Shown: one piece after another, positions 30,681 through 40,612 of the stretch
How the letters are laid out: each line of letters starts with the position of its first letter
Numbering within the stretch: position 1 is the first letter of the stretch
Origin: Buchnera aphidicola (Macrosiphum euphorbiae)
GTDB lineage: Bacteria; Pseudomonadota; Gammaproteobacteria; Enterobacterales; Enterobacteriaceae
Direction of reading: 5' to 3'
NCBI RefSeq assembly: GCF_005237295.1
Contig: NZ_CP033006.1
Location: 248,001-312,000 of the forward strand
Length of the DNA: 64,000 nt
Position numbers and translations under genes: made by a program
The notes under the pieces: generated by a model
Told to the model about the DNA's origin: nothing
Databases searched by the model: none
The model's input: only the letters and a program-made list of their open reading frames with translations

Positions 30681-31147
30681 TTATTTGCTATTTTCATAGT
30701 AAATATCTTTTATTGAAGGATTTCTAGCAGATTGACGCGCTATGATATCACATCTTTCATTTTCTAAATGACCAATATGAGCTTTAATCCAAAACCAGGT
30801 TACAAAATGTTTTTTTAAAGCTGTATTGATACGTAACCATAAATCTAAATTTTTTACAGATTTTTTTTTAGTAGTTTTCCATTTTTTTTTTTCCATATAG
30901 GCATCCAATCCAAAATTCCTTTTTTTACATATAAACTGTCTGTTGTAATCTCAACGAGACATGATTGATTAAGAGATTCTAATCCTGATATTACAGCCAT
31001 TAATTCCATTCGATTATTAGTAGTTAGATGAAATCCTGAAGTTAATATTTTTTCATGTTTTTTGTAACGTAATATTGTACTGTATCCTCCTGCACCAGGA
31101 TTTCCTAAACAAGAACCATCTGTAAACATTTTAACTATTTTTAACAT
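30681..31147 (-). pseudogene. rnhA: Ribonuclease HI, frameshifted in an A11 tract
   Basis: RNase HI removes RNA from RNA-DNA hybrids. The N-terminal frame (31147 down to 30854) starts [21 protein letters not shown] and has catalytic Asp10, Glu48 and Asp70. The frame then shifts at the run 30882-30892, eleven A on the coding strand. The rest ([16 protein letters not shown] onward, with His and the fourth catalytic Asp in HIGHLENERCD) is in another frame ending at 30681. Twelve A would give W-KKKK-W, aligning exactly with E. coli W-KKRG-W, and a full-length enzyme. Without correction translation ends after KLLKKNL and loses the last catalytic residue. Poly(A) transcript slippage is documented in Buchnera and may rescue it. 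It is divergent from dnaQ as in E. coli. Confidence 0.9.
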
Positions 31148-31205
31148 AATGATAGCTATTCCAAATTATCTAATTATATTTGAATAATTTAAATTTAAAA
31201 GTATT

Positions 31206-31922
31206 ATGAATAAAAAAAGAATAATTATATTAGATACCGAAACAACAGGTATAAATCAAACTAGTCTTCCTCACATAAATCATAGAATTATAGAAATTGG
31301 AGCTGTTGAAATTATTGGACGACGTTTTACAGGAAATAATTTTCATGTTTATATTCAACCTGGTAGATTAATAGAATCTGGAGCATTAAAAGTTCATGGT
31401 ATTACTAATAATTTTTTATTAGATAAGCCTTTTTTTAAAGATATTGCTGATCAGTTTTTAAATTACATTAAAAAATCTACATTAGTTATTCATAATGCCT
31501 CATTTGATTTAGGATTTATAAATCAAGAATTAATGATGCTAGATAAAAAAATGAAAAATATTGATACGTTTTGTTCTATTGTGGATACATTAAAAATAGC
31601 TCGAACATTATTTCCTGGAAAAAAAAACACATTAGATGCTTTATGTACACGTTATAAAATAAATAAATCTCATAGAAATCTACATAGTGCAATAATAGAT
31701 GCTCATCTTTTAGGTAAATTATATCTTTTAATGACTGGTGGTCAAGAGCCTATGTTGTTTTATGATATTATGAATCATAAAAAAAATTATCAAACAACAA
31801 AAAAAAATATTGAAATAAAAAATTCTTCTTTAAGGATATTACATCCTACAGTACAAGAAGCAGATCTACATAAAAAATATTTGCAGTATATGAAAGATAA
31901 CAGTCTATGTTTATGGTGTTAA
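31206..31922 (+). CDS. dnaQ: DNA polymerase III epsilon (proofreading) subunit
   Basis: DnaQ is the 3'-5' exonuclease partner of DnaE. The 238 residues have the DEDDh exonuclease motifs: ExoI ILDTETTGIN (about 8-17), ExoII VIHNASFDLGFIN (about 97-109) and ExoIII HSAIIDAHLLG (about 160-170). The C-terminal segment that binds DnaE is shortened but ends with the conserved KYLQYMKDNSLCLW. A clamp-binding QTSLPH-like motif, QTSLPHI, follows ExoI. It is divergent from rnhA with a 58-base spacer. Confidence 0.97.
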   Translation: MNKKRIIILDTETTGINQTSLPHINHRIIEIGAVEIIGRRFTGNNFHVYIQPGRLIESGALKVHGITNNFLLDKPFFKDIADQFLNYIKKSTLVIHNASFDLGFINQELMMLDKKMKNIDTFCSIVDTLKIARTLFPGKKNTLDALCTRYKINKSHRNLHSAIIDAHLLGKLYLLMTGGQEPMLFYDIMNHKKNYQTTKKNIEIKNSSLRILHPTVQEADLHKKYLQYMKDNSLCLWC

Positions 31923-31948
31923 TTTTTAAATAAATATAAAAAAGATTA

Positions 31949-31977
31949 TTGACTGATTTTTTTAAAATATGTACAAT
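31949..31977 (+). promoter_or_regulatory. Promoter of tRNA-Asp
   Basis: TTGACT (31949-31954) and TACAAT (31972-31977) are separated by 17 bases and lie 16 bases before the mature tRNA start. Strength and position fit a dedicated tRNA promoter. Confidence 0.75.
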
Positions 31978-31993
31978 ATAAAAATACTAACAA

Positions 31994-32067
31994 GGTGTGG
32001 TAGTTCAGTTGGTTAGAATACCGGCCTGTCACGCCGGGGGTCGCGGGTTCGAATCCCGTCCGCACCG
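31994..32067 (+). tRNA. aspT: tRNA-Asp (anticodon GTC)
   Basis: A cloverleaf with acceptor GGTGTGG/CCGCACC, D arm TAGTTCAGTTGGTTAGAATA, anticodon stem CCGGC/GCCGG around CTGTCAC (anticodon at 32028-32030), T arm CGGG-TTCGAAT-CCCG and discriminator G at 32067. No CCA is encoded; A residues follow. It stands alone between dnaQ and gmhA. Confidence 0.97.
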
Positions 32068-32150
32068 AAAAAATTTAAAAATATTATCTAAAATTTATTA
32101 TTTAAAATAAAATATCCAGTTTTTTCATTAAAAAATACACGTTAAAAATT

Positions 32151-32732
32151 ATGTATAAAAAAACAATTTTTTCCGAATTTGATGTTGCATTAAACATATT
32201 AAAAAAATTTTTAGAAAACGATAGTCAAATAGAAAACATTCAAAAATCAGCTATCCTAATCGCTCAATCATTTAAAAACGGTAAAAAAGTAATATCATGT
32301 GGAAATGGAGGATCACATTGTGATGCAGTACATTTTTCAGAAGAACTAACTAGTGTATATCGAAAAAAAAGATCTGGCTATCCCGCTATTTCTATTTCTG
32401 ATAGCAGCTATATGTCTGCAGTAGGTAATGATTTTGGTTATGATCAAGTATTTTCACGTTTCATTGAAAGTGTTGGATGTTTAGGTGATGTATTATTAGC
32501 AATTTCTACTTCTGGAAATTCCCCAAATATAATTAAAGCCATAGTAGAAGCAAAGAAAAAAAAAATGAAAGTAATTGTTTTAACAGGAAATGATGCAGGT
32601 AAAATTAAAAAATTATCTGATATAGAGATTTGTATTCCTTATTATGGGTATTCAGATCGAATACAGGAAATGCATATTAAAATTATTCATATATTAATAC
32701 TAATTATTGAAAAAGAAATGCAAAAACACTAA
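32151..32732 (+). CDS. gmhA: Sedoheptulose 7-phosphate isomerase
   Basis: GmhA makes heptose 7-phosphate, the first step towards ADP-heptose of the LPS inner core. The single SIS domain is complete: [19 protein letters not shown] (about 51-69), [27 protein letters not shown] and the C-terminal helix [21 protein letters not shown] with catalytic Glu and His. Length 193 equals E. coli (192). Its retention is puzzling because the lipid A genes that should accompany bamA in this window are gone; see findings. Confidence 0.95.
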   Translation: MYKKTIFSEFDVALNILKKFLENDSQIENIQKSAILIAQSFKNGKKVISCGNGGSHCDAVHFSEELTSVYRKKRSGYPAISISDSSYMSAVGNDFGYDQVFSRFIESVGCLGDVLLAISTSGNSPNIIKAIVEAKKKKMKVIVLTGNDAGKIKKLSDIEICIPYYGYSDRIQEMHIKIIHILILIIEKEMQKH

Positions 32733-32837
32733 CTATTTTTTTAAATAATTTTTGTTAAATACACTAAAATCCTATAATAACTTCAAAATATTTCCACTTT
32801 TTAATCAATACTATTTTATAGTTTCGGAATTTTTTTT

Positions 32838-33314
32838 ATGAGTGAGAAATACATTGTTACCTGGGATATGCTTCAAATTCATACTAGAAAACTAGCTAAT
32901 CGGTTACTTAAAAACATACATTCTTGGAATGGAATTATTGCTGTAAGTCGAGGTGGTCTTGTTCCATCAGCTTTACTAGCAAGAGAGCTAGGTGTTCGAT
33001 GTGTTGATACTGTGTGTATTGAAAGTTATAATTATAATTGCTTAAAGAAAAATAGAAAAATAATTAAAAAAGCGGAAGGCGATGGAGAACAAATTATTGT
33101 AATAGATGATCTAGTGGATACTGGTGGTACTGCAAAAATTATTCGAAGTCTGTATCCAAAAGCATATTTTGTAACTATATTTGCCAAGCCAATGGGTCGT
33201 TTGTTAGTTGATGATTACATTATAGACATTCCTCAAAATATATGGATTGAACAACCATGGGATATGTCAATTTCTTACATTCCTCCTATTATTCAGAACT
33301 ATAAAATCAAATAA
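32838..33314 (+). CDS. gpt: Xanthine-guanine phosphoribosyltransferase
   Basis: Gpt salvages guanine, xanthine and hypoxanthine with PRPP. The start [20 protein letters not shown] is nearly identical to E. coli Gpt. The PRPP loop is [14 protein letters not shown] (about 84-97) and the C-terminal purine-binding region is [10 protein letters not shown]. Length 158 compares with 152. It lies between gmhA and grpE with its own spacer; in E. coli gpt is far from grpE but near the gmhA locus. Confidence 0.97.
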   Translation: MSEKYIVTWDMLQIHTRKLANRLLKNIHSWNGIIAVSRGGLVPSALLARELGVRCVDTVCIESYNYNCLKKNRKIIKKAEGDGEQIIVIDDLVDTGGTAKIIRSLYPKAYFVTIFAKPMGRLLVDDYIIDIPQNIWIEQPWDMSISYIPPIIQNYKIK

Positions 33315-33425
33315 AACATCTTAAAAAAATAATATTATTTTTCCTAAGAAATTTTTAATGTAATGATTTTAAATAAATAAAATTAAAAATTTTCAAAATA
33401 AATACATACTAAAAAGGATGTTTTT

Positions 33426-33998
33426 ATGATAAATACAGAAGAAAAAAAAGTAGATAACAAAAAAAATATAAAAATTAATGATGAAAAAAATAAAAATGAC
33501 TATCTAATAAAAAAAAATTTAACTCAATTTTTAGAAATTCAATTAAAAGAATCTGAAAAAAAAATAATAGAATTGGAGAAGACTACTGAAAAAGAAATAA
33601 TGTTGATTTTTAATAGACTGAACAAAGAAGTTGAAAAATCCATAAAATTTTCTTTAGAAAAATTAATTATAGATTTTCTCCCTATTGTAGATAGTATTGA
33701 ACGTGCACTAAATTTAATAGAAGAAATAAGTAAATCAAAAGAAAATTACATAGGAATTTTGCATAAGTTAAAATTTATTTGTAATTTGCTAGAAGAATTT
33801 TTTAATGTGTTTGGTATTAAAAAAATAAATGATGTCAATGTATTATTTAATCCATCTATCCATCAAGCTATGTCAGTACATTATACTAATGAAATAGAAT
33901 CTAATCAAATAGTTACAGTAATGCAACCAGGTTACATTCTTCACGAATCTCGTTTATTACGTCCTGCTATGGTCATAGTTTCGAAGAAAAAAAAATAA
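33426..33998 (+). CDS. grpE: Nucleotide exchange factor GrpE
   Basis: GrpE releases ADP from DnaK. An unstructured lysine-rich N terminus (about 1-30) leads into a long coiled coil (about 30-105, with ESEKKIIELEKTTEKEI) and a compact beta-domain including FGIKKINDVNVLFNPSIHQAMS and LHESRLLRPAMVIVSKKKK. The GrpE signature around the HQAM segment is present. Length 190 compares with 197 in E. coli. It converges on ratB and is followed by a strong hairpin. Confidence 0.95.
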   Translation: MINTEEKKVDNKKNIKINDEKNKNDYLIKKNLTQFLEIQLKESEKKIIELEKTTEKEIMLIFNRLNKEVEKSIKFSLEKLIIDFLPIVDSIERALNLIEEISKSKENYIGILHKLKFICNLLEEFFNVFGIKKINDVNVLFNPSIHQAMSVHYTNEIESNQIVTVMQPGYILHESRLLRPAMVIVSKKKK

Positions 33999-34010
33999 AA
34001 TTATTATATA

Positions 34011-34060
34011 TTTTAGATTTAATAATATTTTTAAATTTTTTATTATTATTAAATCTAAAA
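34011..34060. terminator. 17-bp bidirectional terminator hairpin between grpE and ratB
   Basis: Bases 34011-34027 pair perfectly with 34044-34060 over 17 bp around a T-rich 16-base loop. T-rich sequence follows on the plus strand (ATAATTTTTTTAATATTTT). It fills the gap between the convergent genes grpE and ratB and could end both transcripts. Confidence 0.75.
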
Positions 34061-34077
34061 ATAATTTTTTTAATATT

Positions 34078-34377
34078 TTAATATATTTTAAAATTTTTAT
34101 TTGATCGAAAAATATTTTTTCTTCTCCATTCCCTAGGATCTATCATCAAATTTCTATAAATTTCAATTCTATCGCCATCTTTTATTTTGGATTTTAAATG
34201 CACTATTTTATTATATATTCCTATCCTATTATGATAGAACGATATGTTATTTATTAGATTGAATAAATTTGATGCCAAGATAGCATCTTTTACAGTAGAT
34301 CCTAATTTAATCTTAACTTCGCGAATATGTTGAATTTCTGGTAAAGCATAAATCACTGTTGCTTGAATAATATTCAT
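34078..34377 (-). CDS. ratB: RnfH-family ubiquitin-like protein RatB (YfjF)
   Basis: A 99-residue member of UPF0125/RnfH, a beta-grasp family. It aligns with E. coli Rat[28 protein letters not shown] at the N terminus, then VGIYSR-like [10 protein letters not shown] and the conserved [21 protein letters not shown]. The molecular role is not established; the family is named from the rnf cluster of Rhodobacter, and the E. coli protein was studied as a partner of the RatA toxin. ratA, next to it in E. coli, is absent, as are nadK, recN and bamE. It is divergent from smpB, as in E. coli. Confidence 0.9.
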   Translation of the reverse strand: MNIIQATVIYALPEIQHIREVKIKLGSTVKDAILASNLFNLINNISFYHNRIGIYNKIVHLKSKIKDGDRIEIYRNLMIDPREWRRKNIFRSNKNFKIY

Positions 34378-34469
34378 ATTTTTTTAAAAATTTTTATTAT
34401 TTATTTCATTAATATTATACAAAGATTATTTTTATTTTAACTTATTTTGCTTTTGGAATGAATTTAATT

Positions 34470-34958
34470 ATGCTACCTAAAAAAAAATCTCATAAAAAAT
34501 CTTCTAAAATTGTAATAAACAAAAAAGCATATCATAATTACTTTATAGAAAAAGTATTTCAATCTGGTCTAGTATTAGAAGGTTGGGAAGTTAAATCTAT
34601 TAGATCAGGCAAAGTAAATATTTCAGAAAGTTATATAATAAGTTATCGTAATGAAATATATCTTTGTAATTCTTTAATTCAACCTTTACATATGTCTTCA
34701 AATCATATTACTTGTAATCCAACAAGAAGAAGAAAATTATTATTACATAGAAATGAAATTGATTTTTTATCTCTTAAGCGAAAAAATACAGGATATACAA
34801 TAATTTCATTATCTTTATTTTGGAAAAAATCTTGGTGTAAGTTAGAATTTGGATTAGCAAAGGGTAAAAGCGTTCACGATAAAAGAACAAAATCAAAGAA
34901 AAAAGAATGGGAAAAAGAAAAATTTAAAATACTCAAACAAACAAAAAAAACATATTAA
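34470..34958 (+). CDS. smpB: tmRNA-binding protein SmpB
   Basis: SmpB delivers tmRNA to stalled ribosomes. I place the start at the ATG 34470 ([10 protein letters not shown]), which aligns with E. coli MTKKKAHK; an upstream in-frame ATG at 34458 would add four residues, and neither has a convincing ribosome site. Core motifs: [39 protein letters not shown] and the C-terminal [12 protein letters not shown] followed by a basic tail needed for the decoding site. The tmRNA gene is not in this window. tadA follows after eight bases. Confidence 0.96.
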   Translation: MLPKKKSHKKSSKIVINKKAYHNYFIEKVFQSGLVLEGWEVKSIRSGKVNISESYIISYRNEIYLCNSLIQPLHMSSNHITCNPTRRRKLLLHRNEIDFLSLKRKNTGYTIISLSLFWKKSWCKLEFGLAKGKSVHDKRTKSKKKEWEKEKFKILKQTKKTY

Positions 34959-34966
34959 AACATTTT

Positions 34967-35428
34967 ATGAACTATAAAAAAGATGAAAATTGGATGAAAA
35001 TCGCTTTAAAATATGCATATTATGCTAAAGAAAAAGGCGAAGTCCCTATAGGTGCGATACTAGTATTTAAAGAACGTATTATCGGGATAGGATGGAATAG
35101 TTCCATTACTAAAAATGATCCAACTGCACATGCAGAAATTATAGCTTTGCGTGATGCAGGAAAAAAAATAAAAAATTATCGATTGTTAAATACTACATTA
35201 TATGTAACTTTGCAACCTTGTGTTATGTGTTCTGGAGCAATTATACATAGTCGTATTAAACGTTTAGTATTTGGTGCAAATTATGAAAAATCAGACAATA
35301 AATATTGTTTGAAAAATATTTTTTTAAATGCGCAAAAAGATTATAAATTAGATATTAAAAAAAATGTTATGAAAAATGAATGTTCTGATATTTTAATAAA
35401 TTTTTTTCAAAAAAAGAGAAAAAAATAA
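34967..35428 (+). CDS. tadA: tRNA-specific adenosine deaminase
   Basis: TadA deaminates A34 to inosine in tRNA-Arg(ACG). Zinc-site motifs are intact: the HAE of [14 protein letters not shown] (about residue 57) and [16 protein letters not shown] (about 86). The N-terminal [23 protein letters not shown] fits the family. Length 153 is shorter than E. coli (167), mainly by loss of the basic C-terminal tail. It is eight bases downstream of smpB and convergent with acpS. Confidence 0.95.
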   Translation: MNYKKDENWMKIALKYAYYAKEKGEVPIGAILVFKERIIGIGWNSSITKNDPTAHAEIIALRDAGKKIKNYRLLNTTLYVTLQPCVMCSGAIIHSRIKRLVFGANYEKSDNKYCLKNIFLNAQKDYKLDIKKNVMKNECSDILINFFQKKRKK

Positions 35429-35453
35429 ATTTCATTTTTATAAAAATTTGCAG

Positions 35454-35834
35454 TTAAGTTTCTAAAATAACTAAAGCATAAGCGTATAATTTTTCATCAG
35501 ATATACTCACATGTATAGATTTACATTTTATTTCTTTAGATCTTTGTAAAGCATTTTTTAAAAAACATAATTTTGGTTTTCCTGATTTATTATGAAAAAA
35601 TTCTAATTGATTAAATGTTATGCCATAATTTATACCTGTTCCTAATGCTTTGGCAGCCGCTTCTTTGGCAACAAATTTTTTTGCAAGAAAACTAATATTG
35701 TTCTGATTAATAATATATTTTTTCCATTCTTTTGTAGATAAAATTCTTTTAGCAAAATTATCTCCGTAGTTTAAAATAATATTTTTAATACGTAATATTT
35801 CTATGAAGTCTATTCCTATACCTACAATTGCCAT
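35454..35834 (-). CDS. acpS: Holo-[acyl-carrier-protein] synthase
   Basis: AcpS transfers phosphopantetheine from CoA to acyl carrier protein. The 126 residues equal the E. coli length. VGIGIDFIEILRIK holds the magnesium-binding Asp near residue 9, and FVAKEAAAKALGTGI holds the catalytic Glu near 58. The C-terminal HVSISDEKLYAYALVIL is conserved. In E. coli acpS ends the rnc-era-recO-pdxJ-acpS string; here recO and pdxJ are gone and a strong hairpin separates era from acpS. Confidence 0.96.
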   Translation of the reverse strand: MAIVGIGIDFIEILRIKNIILNYGDNFAKRILSTKEWKKYIINQNNISFLAKKFVAKEAAAKALGTGINYGITFNQLEFFHNKSGKPKLCFLKNALQRSKEIKCKSIHVSISDEKLYAYALVILET

Positions 35835-35889
35835 TATGAAAGTATACCTTTTATAAATATAATTTATTTGATTTGTAAAGATGATTATT

Positions 35890-35937
35890 TTTTTTAAAAT
35901 TAGTTAAACATTTTAACTTTTAACTAATTTTAAAAAA
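35890..35937 (-). terminator. 19-bp A+T hairpin between era and acpS
   Basis: Bases 35890-35908 pair perfectly with 35919-35937 over 19 bp around a 10-base loop. Reading on the minus strand the stem runs into TTTTTT-rich sequence, the orientation of an intrinsic terminator for era. It occupies the place of the lost recO-pdxJ segment. Confidence 0.65.
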
Positions 35938-35951
35938 TTAGTTGTGTAATT

Positions 35952-36812
35952 TTATTTTTTTAAGTTTTTATATTTAACCCATAAGATAAGATGAGTTTTA
36001 ATATGAAATTCTTTTTCTATATTATTTCTTGAAATAATACTGATCTTCTTTATTCTTTCTCCATTATGACCAATTACAATAGCTTTTTGCCTTATATTCT
36101 CAACCCAAATTATAGCTCTTATATGAAGAGTTATTTTTTCTTTTTTTTCACAAGATTCAATTTCTACTTTTATTATGGAAGGTAATTCATCTCCTAAAAA
36201 TAATATTAATTGTTCTCGAATAATTTCAGATATTGTGAAAAATTGAGAGTTTGTTGTAATATGAAACTCAGGGTAGACATGAGGTTGATGAGGTAAATAA
36301 GATTTTATTACATTATTTAATAAAATGATATTTTTTGTTTTTTTTGCAGAAATAGGAATAATATCTACAAAATCAAATTTTTTTTTAAGAAAATCAATAA
36401 AAGGTAACAATATAACTTTATTAATAATTTTATCGATTTTATTAATTAAAATAATGATTGGTATTTTATTTTTTTTTATTTCATTTAAAATTATTTCATC
36501 ATATTTTGTCCAATAAATTCGATCAATAATTAACATTATTAGTGTTGAAATTTTTATTTTTTCATGAAAACTATTTTTTGAATATTGAATATGATTATTT
36601 TTTTTATCAAAAATTATCCCAGGCGTGTCTATATAAATAGATTGATGATTATTTTGAGTTTTAATACCAGTAATATTACTTTGCGTTGTGTTTTTTTTTC
36701 TTGATACAATAGAAATTTTTTTCCCGACTATTTTATTAAGTAATGTTGATTTACCAACGTTTGCTTTCCCAATAATAGTGATGTATCCACAATTTTTTTG
36801 TTTTATTTTCAC
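35952..36812 (-). CDS. era: GTPase Era
   Basis: Era is an essential GTPase that binds the 16S rRNA 3' end during 30S maturation. G1 is [11 protein letters not shown] (about 13-23), G3 is DTPGIIF (about 62), G4 is INKIDK (about 122) and G5 is SAKKT. The C-terminal KH domain contains [13 protein letters not shown]. Length 286 is a little under E. coli (301). The start overlaps the rnc stop by four bases, so rnc-era translation is coupled. Codon use is extreme, with long lysine and isoleucine runs. Confidence 0.96.
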   Translation of the reverse strand: MKIKQKNCGYITIIGKANVGKSTLLNKIVGKKISIVSRKKNTTQSNITGIKTQNNHQSIYIDTPGIIFDKKNNHIQYSKNSFHEKIKISTLIMLIIDRIYWTKYDEIILNEIKKNKIPIIILINKIDKIINKVILLPFIDFLKKKFDFVDIIPISAKKTKNIILLNNVIKSYLPHQPHVYPEFHITTNSQFFTISEIIREQLILFLGDELPSIIKVEIESCEKKEKITLHIRAIIWVENIRQKAIVIGHNGERIKKISIISRNNIEKEFHIKTHLILWVKYKNLKK

Positions 36813-37489
36813 TCTACACCTAATTGAATTAATGCTTTTTGTGCTGCGTCTTGTTCGGCTTTTCTTCTGCTAGAACCAGTTCCAATTAAATATTCTGAAA
36901 TCATGCTAATTTTACAATGAATAGTAAATAATTGATTATGAGCTTCACCGTATACTTCGACTATAAAATATGTAGGTAAAGATAAATGTCTTGATTGCAA
37001 GTACTCTTGTAATCGTGTTTTAGGATCTTTCTGTGTATCTCCAGGACTAATTTTTTCCAAACGTTTTTCATACCATTTTAATATTAATTCTTCTACTGTT
37101 TTAATATTGCTATCTAAATAAATACTACCAATTAAAGCTTCTACAGTATTAGCTAAAATAGATTCACGACGAAAACCGCCACTTTTTAGTTCTCCCTGTC
37201 CTAATTTTAAATATTCTCCTAAATCAAATTCATATGCAATTTCTGCCAGGGTATTTCCTCGGACTAAAGTTGCTCTCATGCGACTCATGTCGCCTTCATC
37301 AATATATGGAAAATGTTGATATAAAGCATTAGCAATTACAAAACTTAAAATAGAATCACCTAAAAACTCTAGTCTTTCATTATGTTTACTGCTTGCACTA
37401 CGATGTGTTAATGCTTGTTTTAGAAGATCTTTATGAGTAAAAGTATATCCTAGTACTTTTTGTATTTTTTTTGTCACGATATGATTCAT
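36809..37489 (-). CDS. rnc: Ribonuclease III
   Basis: RNase III cuts double-stranded RNA, including the 16S precursor stem found at 28006-28026/29680-29700. The 226 residues equal E. coli. The signature [18 protein letters not shown] (about 36-53) contains the catalytic Glu and Asp; the second acidic site is in [15 protein letters not shown]. The C-terminal dsRNA-binding domain runs from [13 protein letters not shown] to [20 protein letters not shown]. Gene order lepA-lepB-rnc-era is that of E. coli. Confidence 0.97.
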   Translation of the reverse strand: MNHIVTKKIQKVLGYTFTHKDLLKQALTHRSASSKHNERLEFLGDSILSFVIANALYQHFPYIDEGDMSRMRATLVRGNTLAEIAYEFDLGEYLKLGQGELKSGGFRRESILANTVEALIGSIYLDSNIKTVEELILKWYEKRLEKISPGDTQKDPKTRLQEYLQSRHLSLPTYFIVEVYGEAHNQLFTIHCKISMISEYLIGTGSSRRKAEQDAAQKALIQLGVE

Positions 37490-37623
37490 TTTATACCGAT
37501 TTCAATAATATTTTAATTGATTGTATATATAATAGGAAAACAGAAAATTTGATAAAATTGAATTTATACGTTAGTGAATATAAATATATATTACTAATTA
37601 CATTTTGACTACACTAATTCTTT

Positions 37624-38568
37624 CTAATATATATTTCCAATTCTATTTATACGTATACCAGTAGGCCATTCATTTTCATTTTTATCAAAACTCATCCATA
37701 TTTTAATGGCTTTTCCCACTAAGTTTTTTTCAGGTACAAAACCCCAATAACGACTATCTAAACTATTATCACGATTATCTCCCATCATAAAATATTCACC
37801 TTTAGGTACAATCCAAGTTAATTTAGGCATATTTTCTTGTTGAAAATAATCTTTTTTTGAATTTTTCATTTCATTTAATAACAATATGTTATGTTTGACA
37901 TTGTTAAGATTTTCTTCAACGATATTAAAGTATAATGAATTATATATTTTTTTTTCTTCTATTGTGTTTTCCTTATTAAAAAAATATATTTTTTGAATAA
38001 AATTACTTATTTTAGGGTTTGAATAATTAATTAATAATTCTCCTTGACATTTTTTTTTATTTAAATAATTAGCACATATGTGCATGTGTTTACTATTAAA
38101 ATCATATTTAATCTTATCTCCAGGTAATCCTATTATACGTTTAATATAATCTGTATTATGATCTTTTGGATTTTTAAAAACTACAATATCACCACGTTTG
38201 GGTTTACTTGTTTTTATTAATGTTTTATGTGTAATTGGTTCTTTAATACCATATGAAAACTTTTCCACTAGAATAAAATCGCCCACCAAAAGAGTAGGCA
38301 TCATAGAACCTGAAGGAATTTGAAAAGGTTCATAAATAAATGAACGTACAATAAATATTATCAAAAAAATTGGAAAAAATGATGCTAGGGAATCAAAAAA
38401 ATATATTCTATCTTTTAATTTTATTATATTTTTTTGATATAGATGATTATTTTTAAATATTTTTTTATTAATTAAATAATTTTTAACATCTTTGACACGA
38501 TAAAAAATCCAAAATATTCCCGTCACTAATGTACTAATTAATAAAAAAATAGTTAATATATTAGCCAT
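37624..38568 (-). CDS. lepB: Signal peptidase I
   Basis: LepB removes signal peptides of exported proteins. Two N-terminal membrane segments (about 3-20 and 60-80) precede the catalytic domain. The nucleophile Ser lies in IPSGSMMPTLLVGDFILVEKFSYG, the general base Lys in RGDIVVFKNPKDHNTDYIKRIIGLPGD, and box E is MGDNRDNSLDSRYWG. Length 314 compares with 324. It is the only signal peptidase in the window; its substrates here include BamA and possibly DegP. Confidence 0.97.
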   Translation of the reverse strand: MANILTIFLLISTLVTGIFWIFYRVKDVKNYLINKKIFKNNHLYQKNIIKLKDRIYFFDSLASFFPIFLIIFIVRSFIYEPFQIPSGSMMPTLLVGDFILVEKFSYGIKEPITHKTLIKTSKPKRGDIVVFKNPKDHNTDYIKRIIGLPGDKIKYDFNSKHMHICANYLNKKKCQGELLINYSNPKISNFIQKIYFFNKENTIEEKKIYNSLYFNIVEENLNNVKHNILLLNEMKNSKKDYFQQENMPKLTWIVPKGEYFMMGDNRDNSLDSRYWGFVPEKNLVGKAIKIWMSFDKNENEWPTGIRINRIGNIY

Positions 38569-38583
38569 TTTTATTTCCTTTTA

Positions 38584-40377
38584 TTAATTTTTTTTAGTAT
38601 TTAAAATTGAAAGAAATACTGTTTTAGGCATGTTAACATTACCTATTTTTTTCATTCTTTTTTTTCCATCTTTTTGTTTTTGTAATAATTTCTTTTTTCT
38701 GCTGATATCACCGCCATAGCACTTTGCTAATACATTTTTTCTTAATTGTTTAATAGTAGAACGTGCAACAATGGAATTATTAATCATTGCTTGAATAGAA
38801 ATATCAAATTGATGTCGGGGTATTAACATTCTCATTTTATTAACTATTTCACGAGAACGATATTGTGCGTTTTTATAATAAGACAACATTGTCAATGCAT
38901 CTACTTTTTCTGAATTAATTAATATATCTATACGCACCATTTTAGCGGATTGAAAAAATTTAAAATCATATTCTAATGAAGCGTATCCACTAGAAACAGA
39001 CTTTAATTCATCAAAAAAATTTAATACTACTTCATTCATGGGTATATTGTATTTTAATAATACCTGATGTGTATGATAAACCATATTAATTTGAACACCT
39101 CTTTTTTTTATACATAACTTGATGACTGGACCAAGAAATTGAGGGGGTAATAGAATGTTGCATTCTACTATAGGTTCTTTGATTTTTTTAATATCATTCA
39201 TATTAGGAAAATTAGAAGGAGTATCTAAATAAATTATTTTTCCATTAATTAATTCTATTTCATAAATTACTGTAGGTGCTGTTGAAATTAAATCAATAAA
39301 ATATTCTCTTTCTAAACGAGCTTGAATAATTTCCATGTGTAATAAACCTAAAAATCCACATCTAAATCCAAAACCAAGAGCTGTAGAATTTTCTGGTTCA
39401 TAAAATAAAGAAGAATCATTTAAACTAAGTTTGCCTAATGCATCTCTAAACGTTTCGTATTGATCTGATGTAACAGGAAATAGACCAGCATATATTTGAG
39501 GTTTAATTTTTTTAAATCCTGTTACTGTTTTTTTTGCTGGATTGTTCGCGTGCGTTAAGGTATCACCAACTGGAGCAGCAACAATATTTTTTATGCCACA
39601 AATAATCCAACCTACTTCACCACATTTTAATTGACTTTTATTCAATTTTTTTGGAGTAAAAACTCCTAATTGATCAACAATATAATTTTTTCCTGTACTC
39701 ATTACCTGAATTTTATCTTTTTCAAATATAATTCCATTTTTAATTCTGATTAAAGATACTACCCCTAGATAATTATCAAACCATGAATCTATAATTAAAG
39801 CTTGAAGTGGAGAATCTATTGAACCATTAGGAGAAGGAATATCAGTAATTATACGTTCTATAAGTTCTTCAATACCTTCGCCTGTTTTAGCTGAACATCT
39901 GATTGCATCTAATGCAGATATTCCTATAATATCTTCAATTTCTTTAGCTACTTTTTCTACGTTCGAATTCGGAAGATCTATTTTATTTAATACTGGAACA
40001 ATTTCTAAATTCATTTCTAATGCATTGTAACAATTAGCTAAAGTTTGTGCCTCGACTCCTTGGGTAGAATCTACAACTAATAGTGCACCTTCACATGCAG
40101 CTAATGATCGAGATACTTCATAAGAAAAATCTACATGACCTGGAGTATCAATAAAATTTAAATTAAAAATATTACCTAATTTATTTTTGTAATCAATCAT
40201 AACACTTTGAGCTTTAATAGTAATACCGCGTTCTCTTTCTAAATCCATTGAATCTAATACTTGATTAAACATTTCTCTTTCAGATAACCCACCACATATT
40301 TGTATTAATCGATCAGATAAAGTTGATTTTCCATGATCAATATGAGCTATAATAGAAAAATTTCTTATATTTTTCAT
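38584..40377 (-). CDS. lepA: Elongation factor 4 (LepA)
   Basis: LepA is a ribosome-binding GTPase linked to 30S assembly and back-translocation. G1 is [14 protein letters not shown] (about 10-23), G2 [11 protein letters not shown]3 DTPGHVDF and G4 NKIDLP. The EF-G-like domains and the LepA-specific C-terminal domain ([25 protein letters not shown], split here at residue limits) are present. Length 597 compares with 599. It starts the minus-strand lepA-lepB-rnc-era group; lepB begins 15 bases downstream. Confidence 0.97.
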   Translation of the reverse strand: MKNIRNFSIIAHIDHGKSTLSDRLIQICGGLSEREMFNQVLDSMDLERERGITIKAQSVMIDYKNKLGNIFNLNFIDTPGHVDFSYEVSRSLAACEGALLVVDSTQGVEAQTLANCYNALEMNLEIVPVLNKIDLPNSNVEKVAKEIEDIIGISALDAIRCSAKTGEGIEELIERIITDIPSPNGSIDSPLQALIIDSWFDNYLGVVSLIRIKNGIIFEKDKIQVMSTGKNYIVDQLGVFTPKKLNKSQLKCGEVGWIICGIKNIVAAPVGDTLTHANNPAKKTVTGFKKIKPQIYAGLFPVTSDQYETFRDALGKLSLNDSSLFYEPENSTALGFGFRCGFLGLLHMEIIQARLEREYFIDLISTAPTVIYEIELINGKIIYLDTPSNFPNMNDIKKIKEPIVECNILLPPQFLGPVIKLCIKKRGVQINMVYHTHQVLLKYNIPMNEVVLNFFDELKSVSSGYASLEYDFKFFQSAKMVRIDILINSEKVDALTMLSYYKNAQYRSREIVNKMRMLIPRHQFDISIQAMINNSIVARSTIKQLRKNVLAKCYGGDISRKKKLLQKQKDGKKRMKKIGNVNMPKTVFLSILNTKKN

Positions 40378-40612
40378 GTTTTTATACCATGTTTATTTTT
40401 TATATATTTTAACATGCAGTAAAAAATATTTTTTATTATTTTTGTAAAATTTTTGATTAAATTAATTTATTTAAAATAAAGGCCAGTTAAACATAATATG
40501 TTTTACGAATATAACAACATAATTTATTTATTATTCTTTTTTATAATATATAATGTAATATTAAATATGTTACAAAATATATGAAATAAGATATTAAAAA
40601 TAATATGATTTT

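Noticed and set aside
30681-30908. Two independent small genes between gloB and dnaQ
   Set aside because: Together they align with one RNase HI; the break falls in an A11 homopolymer.
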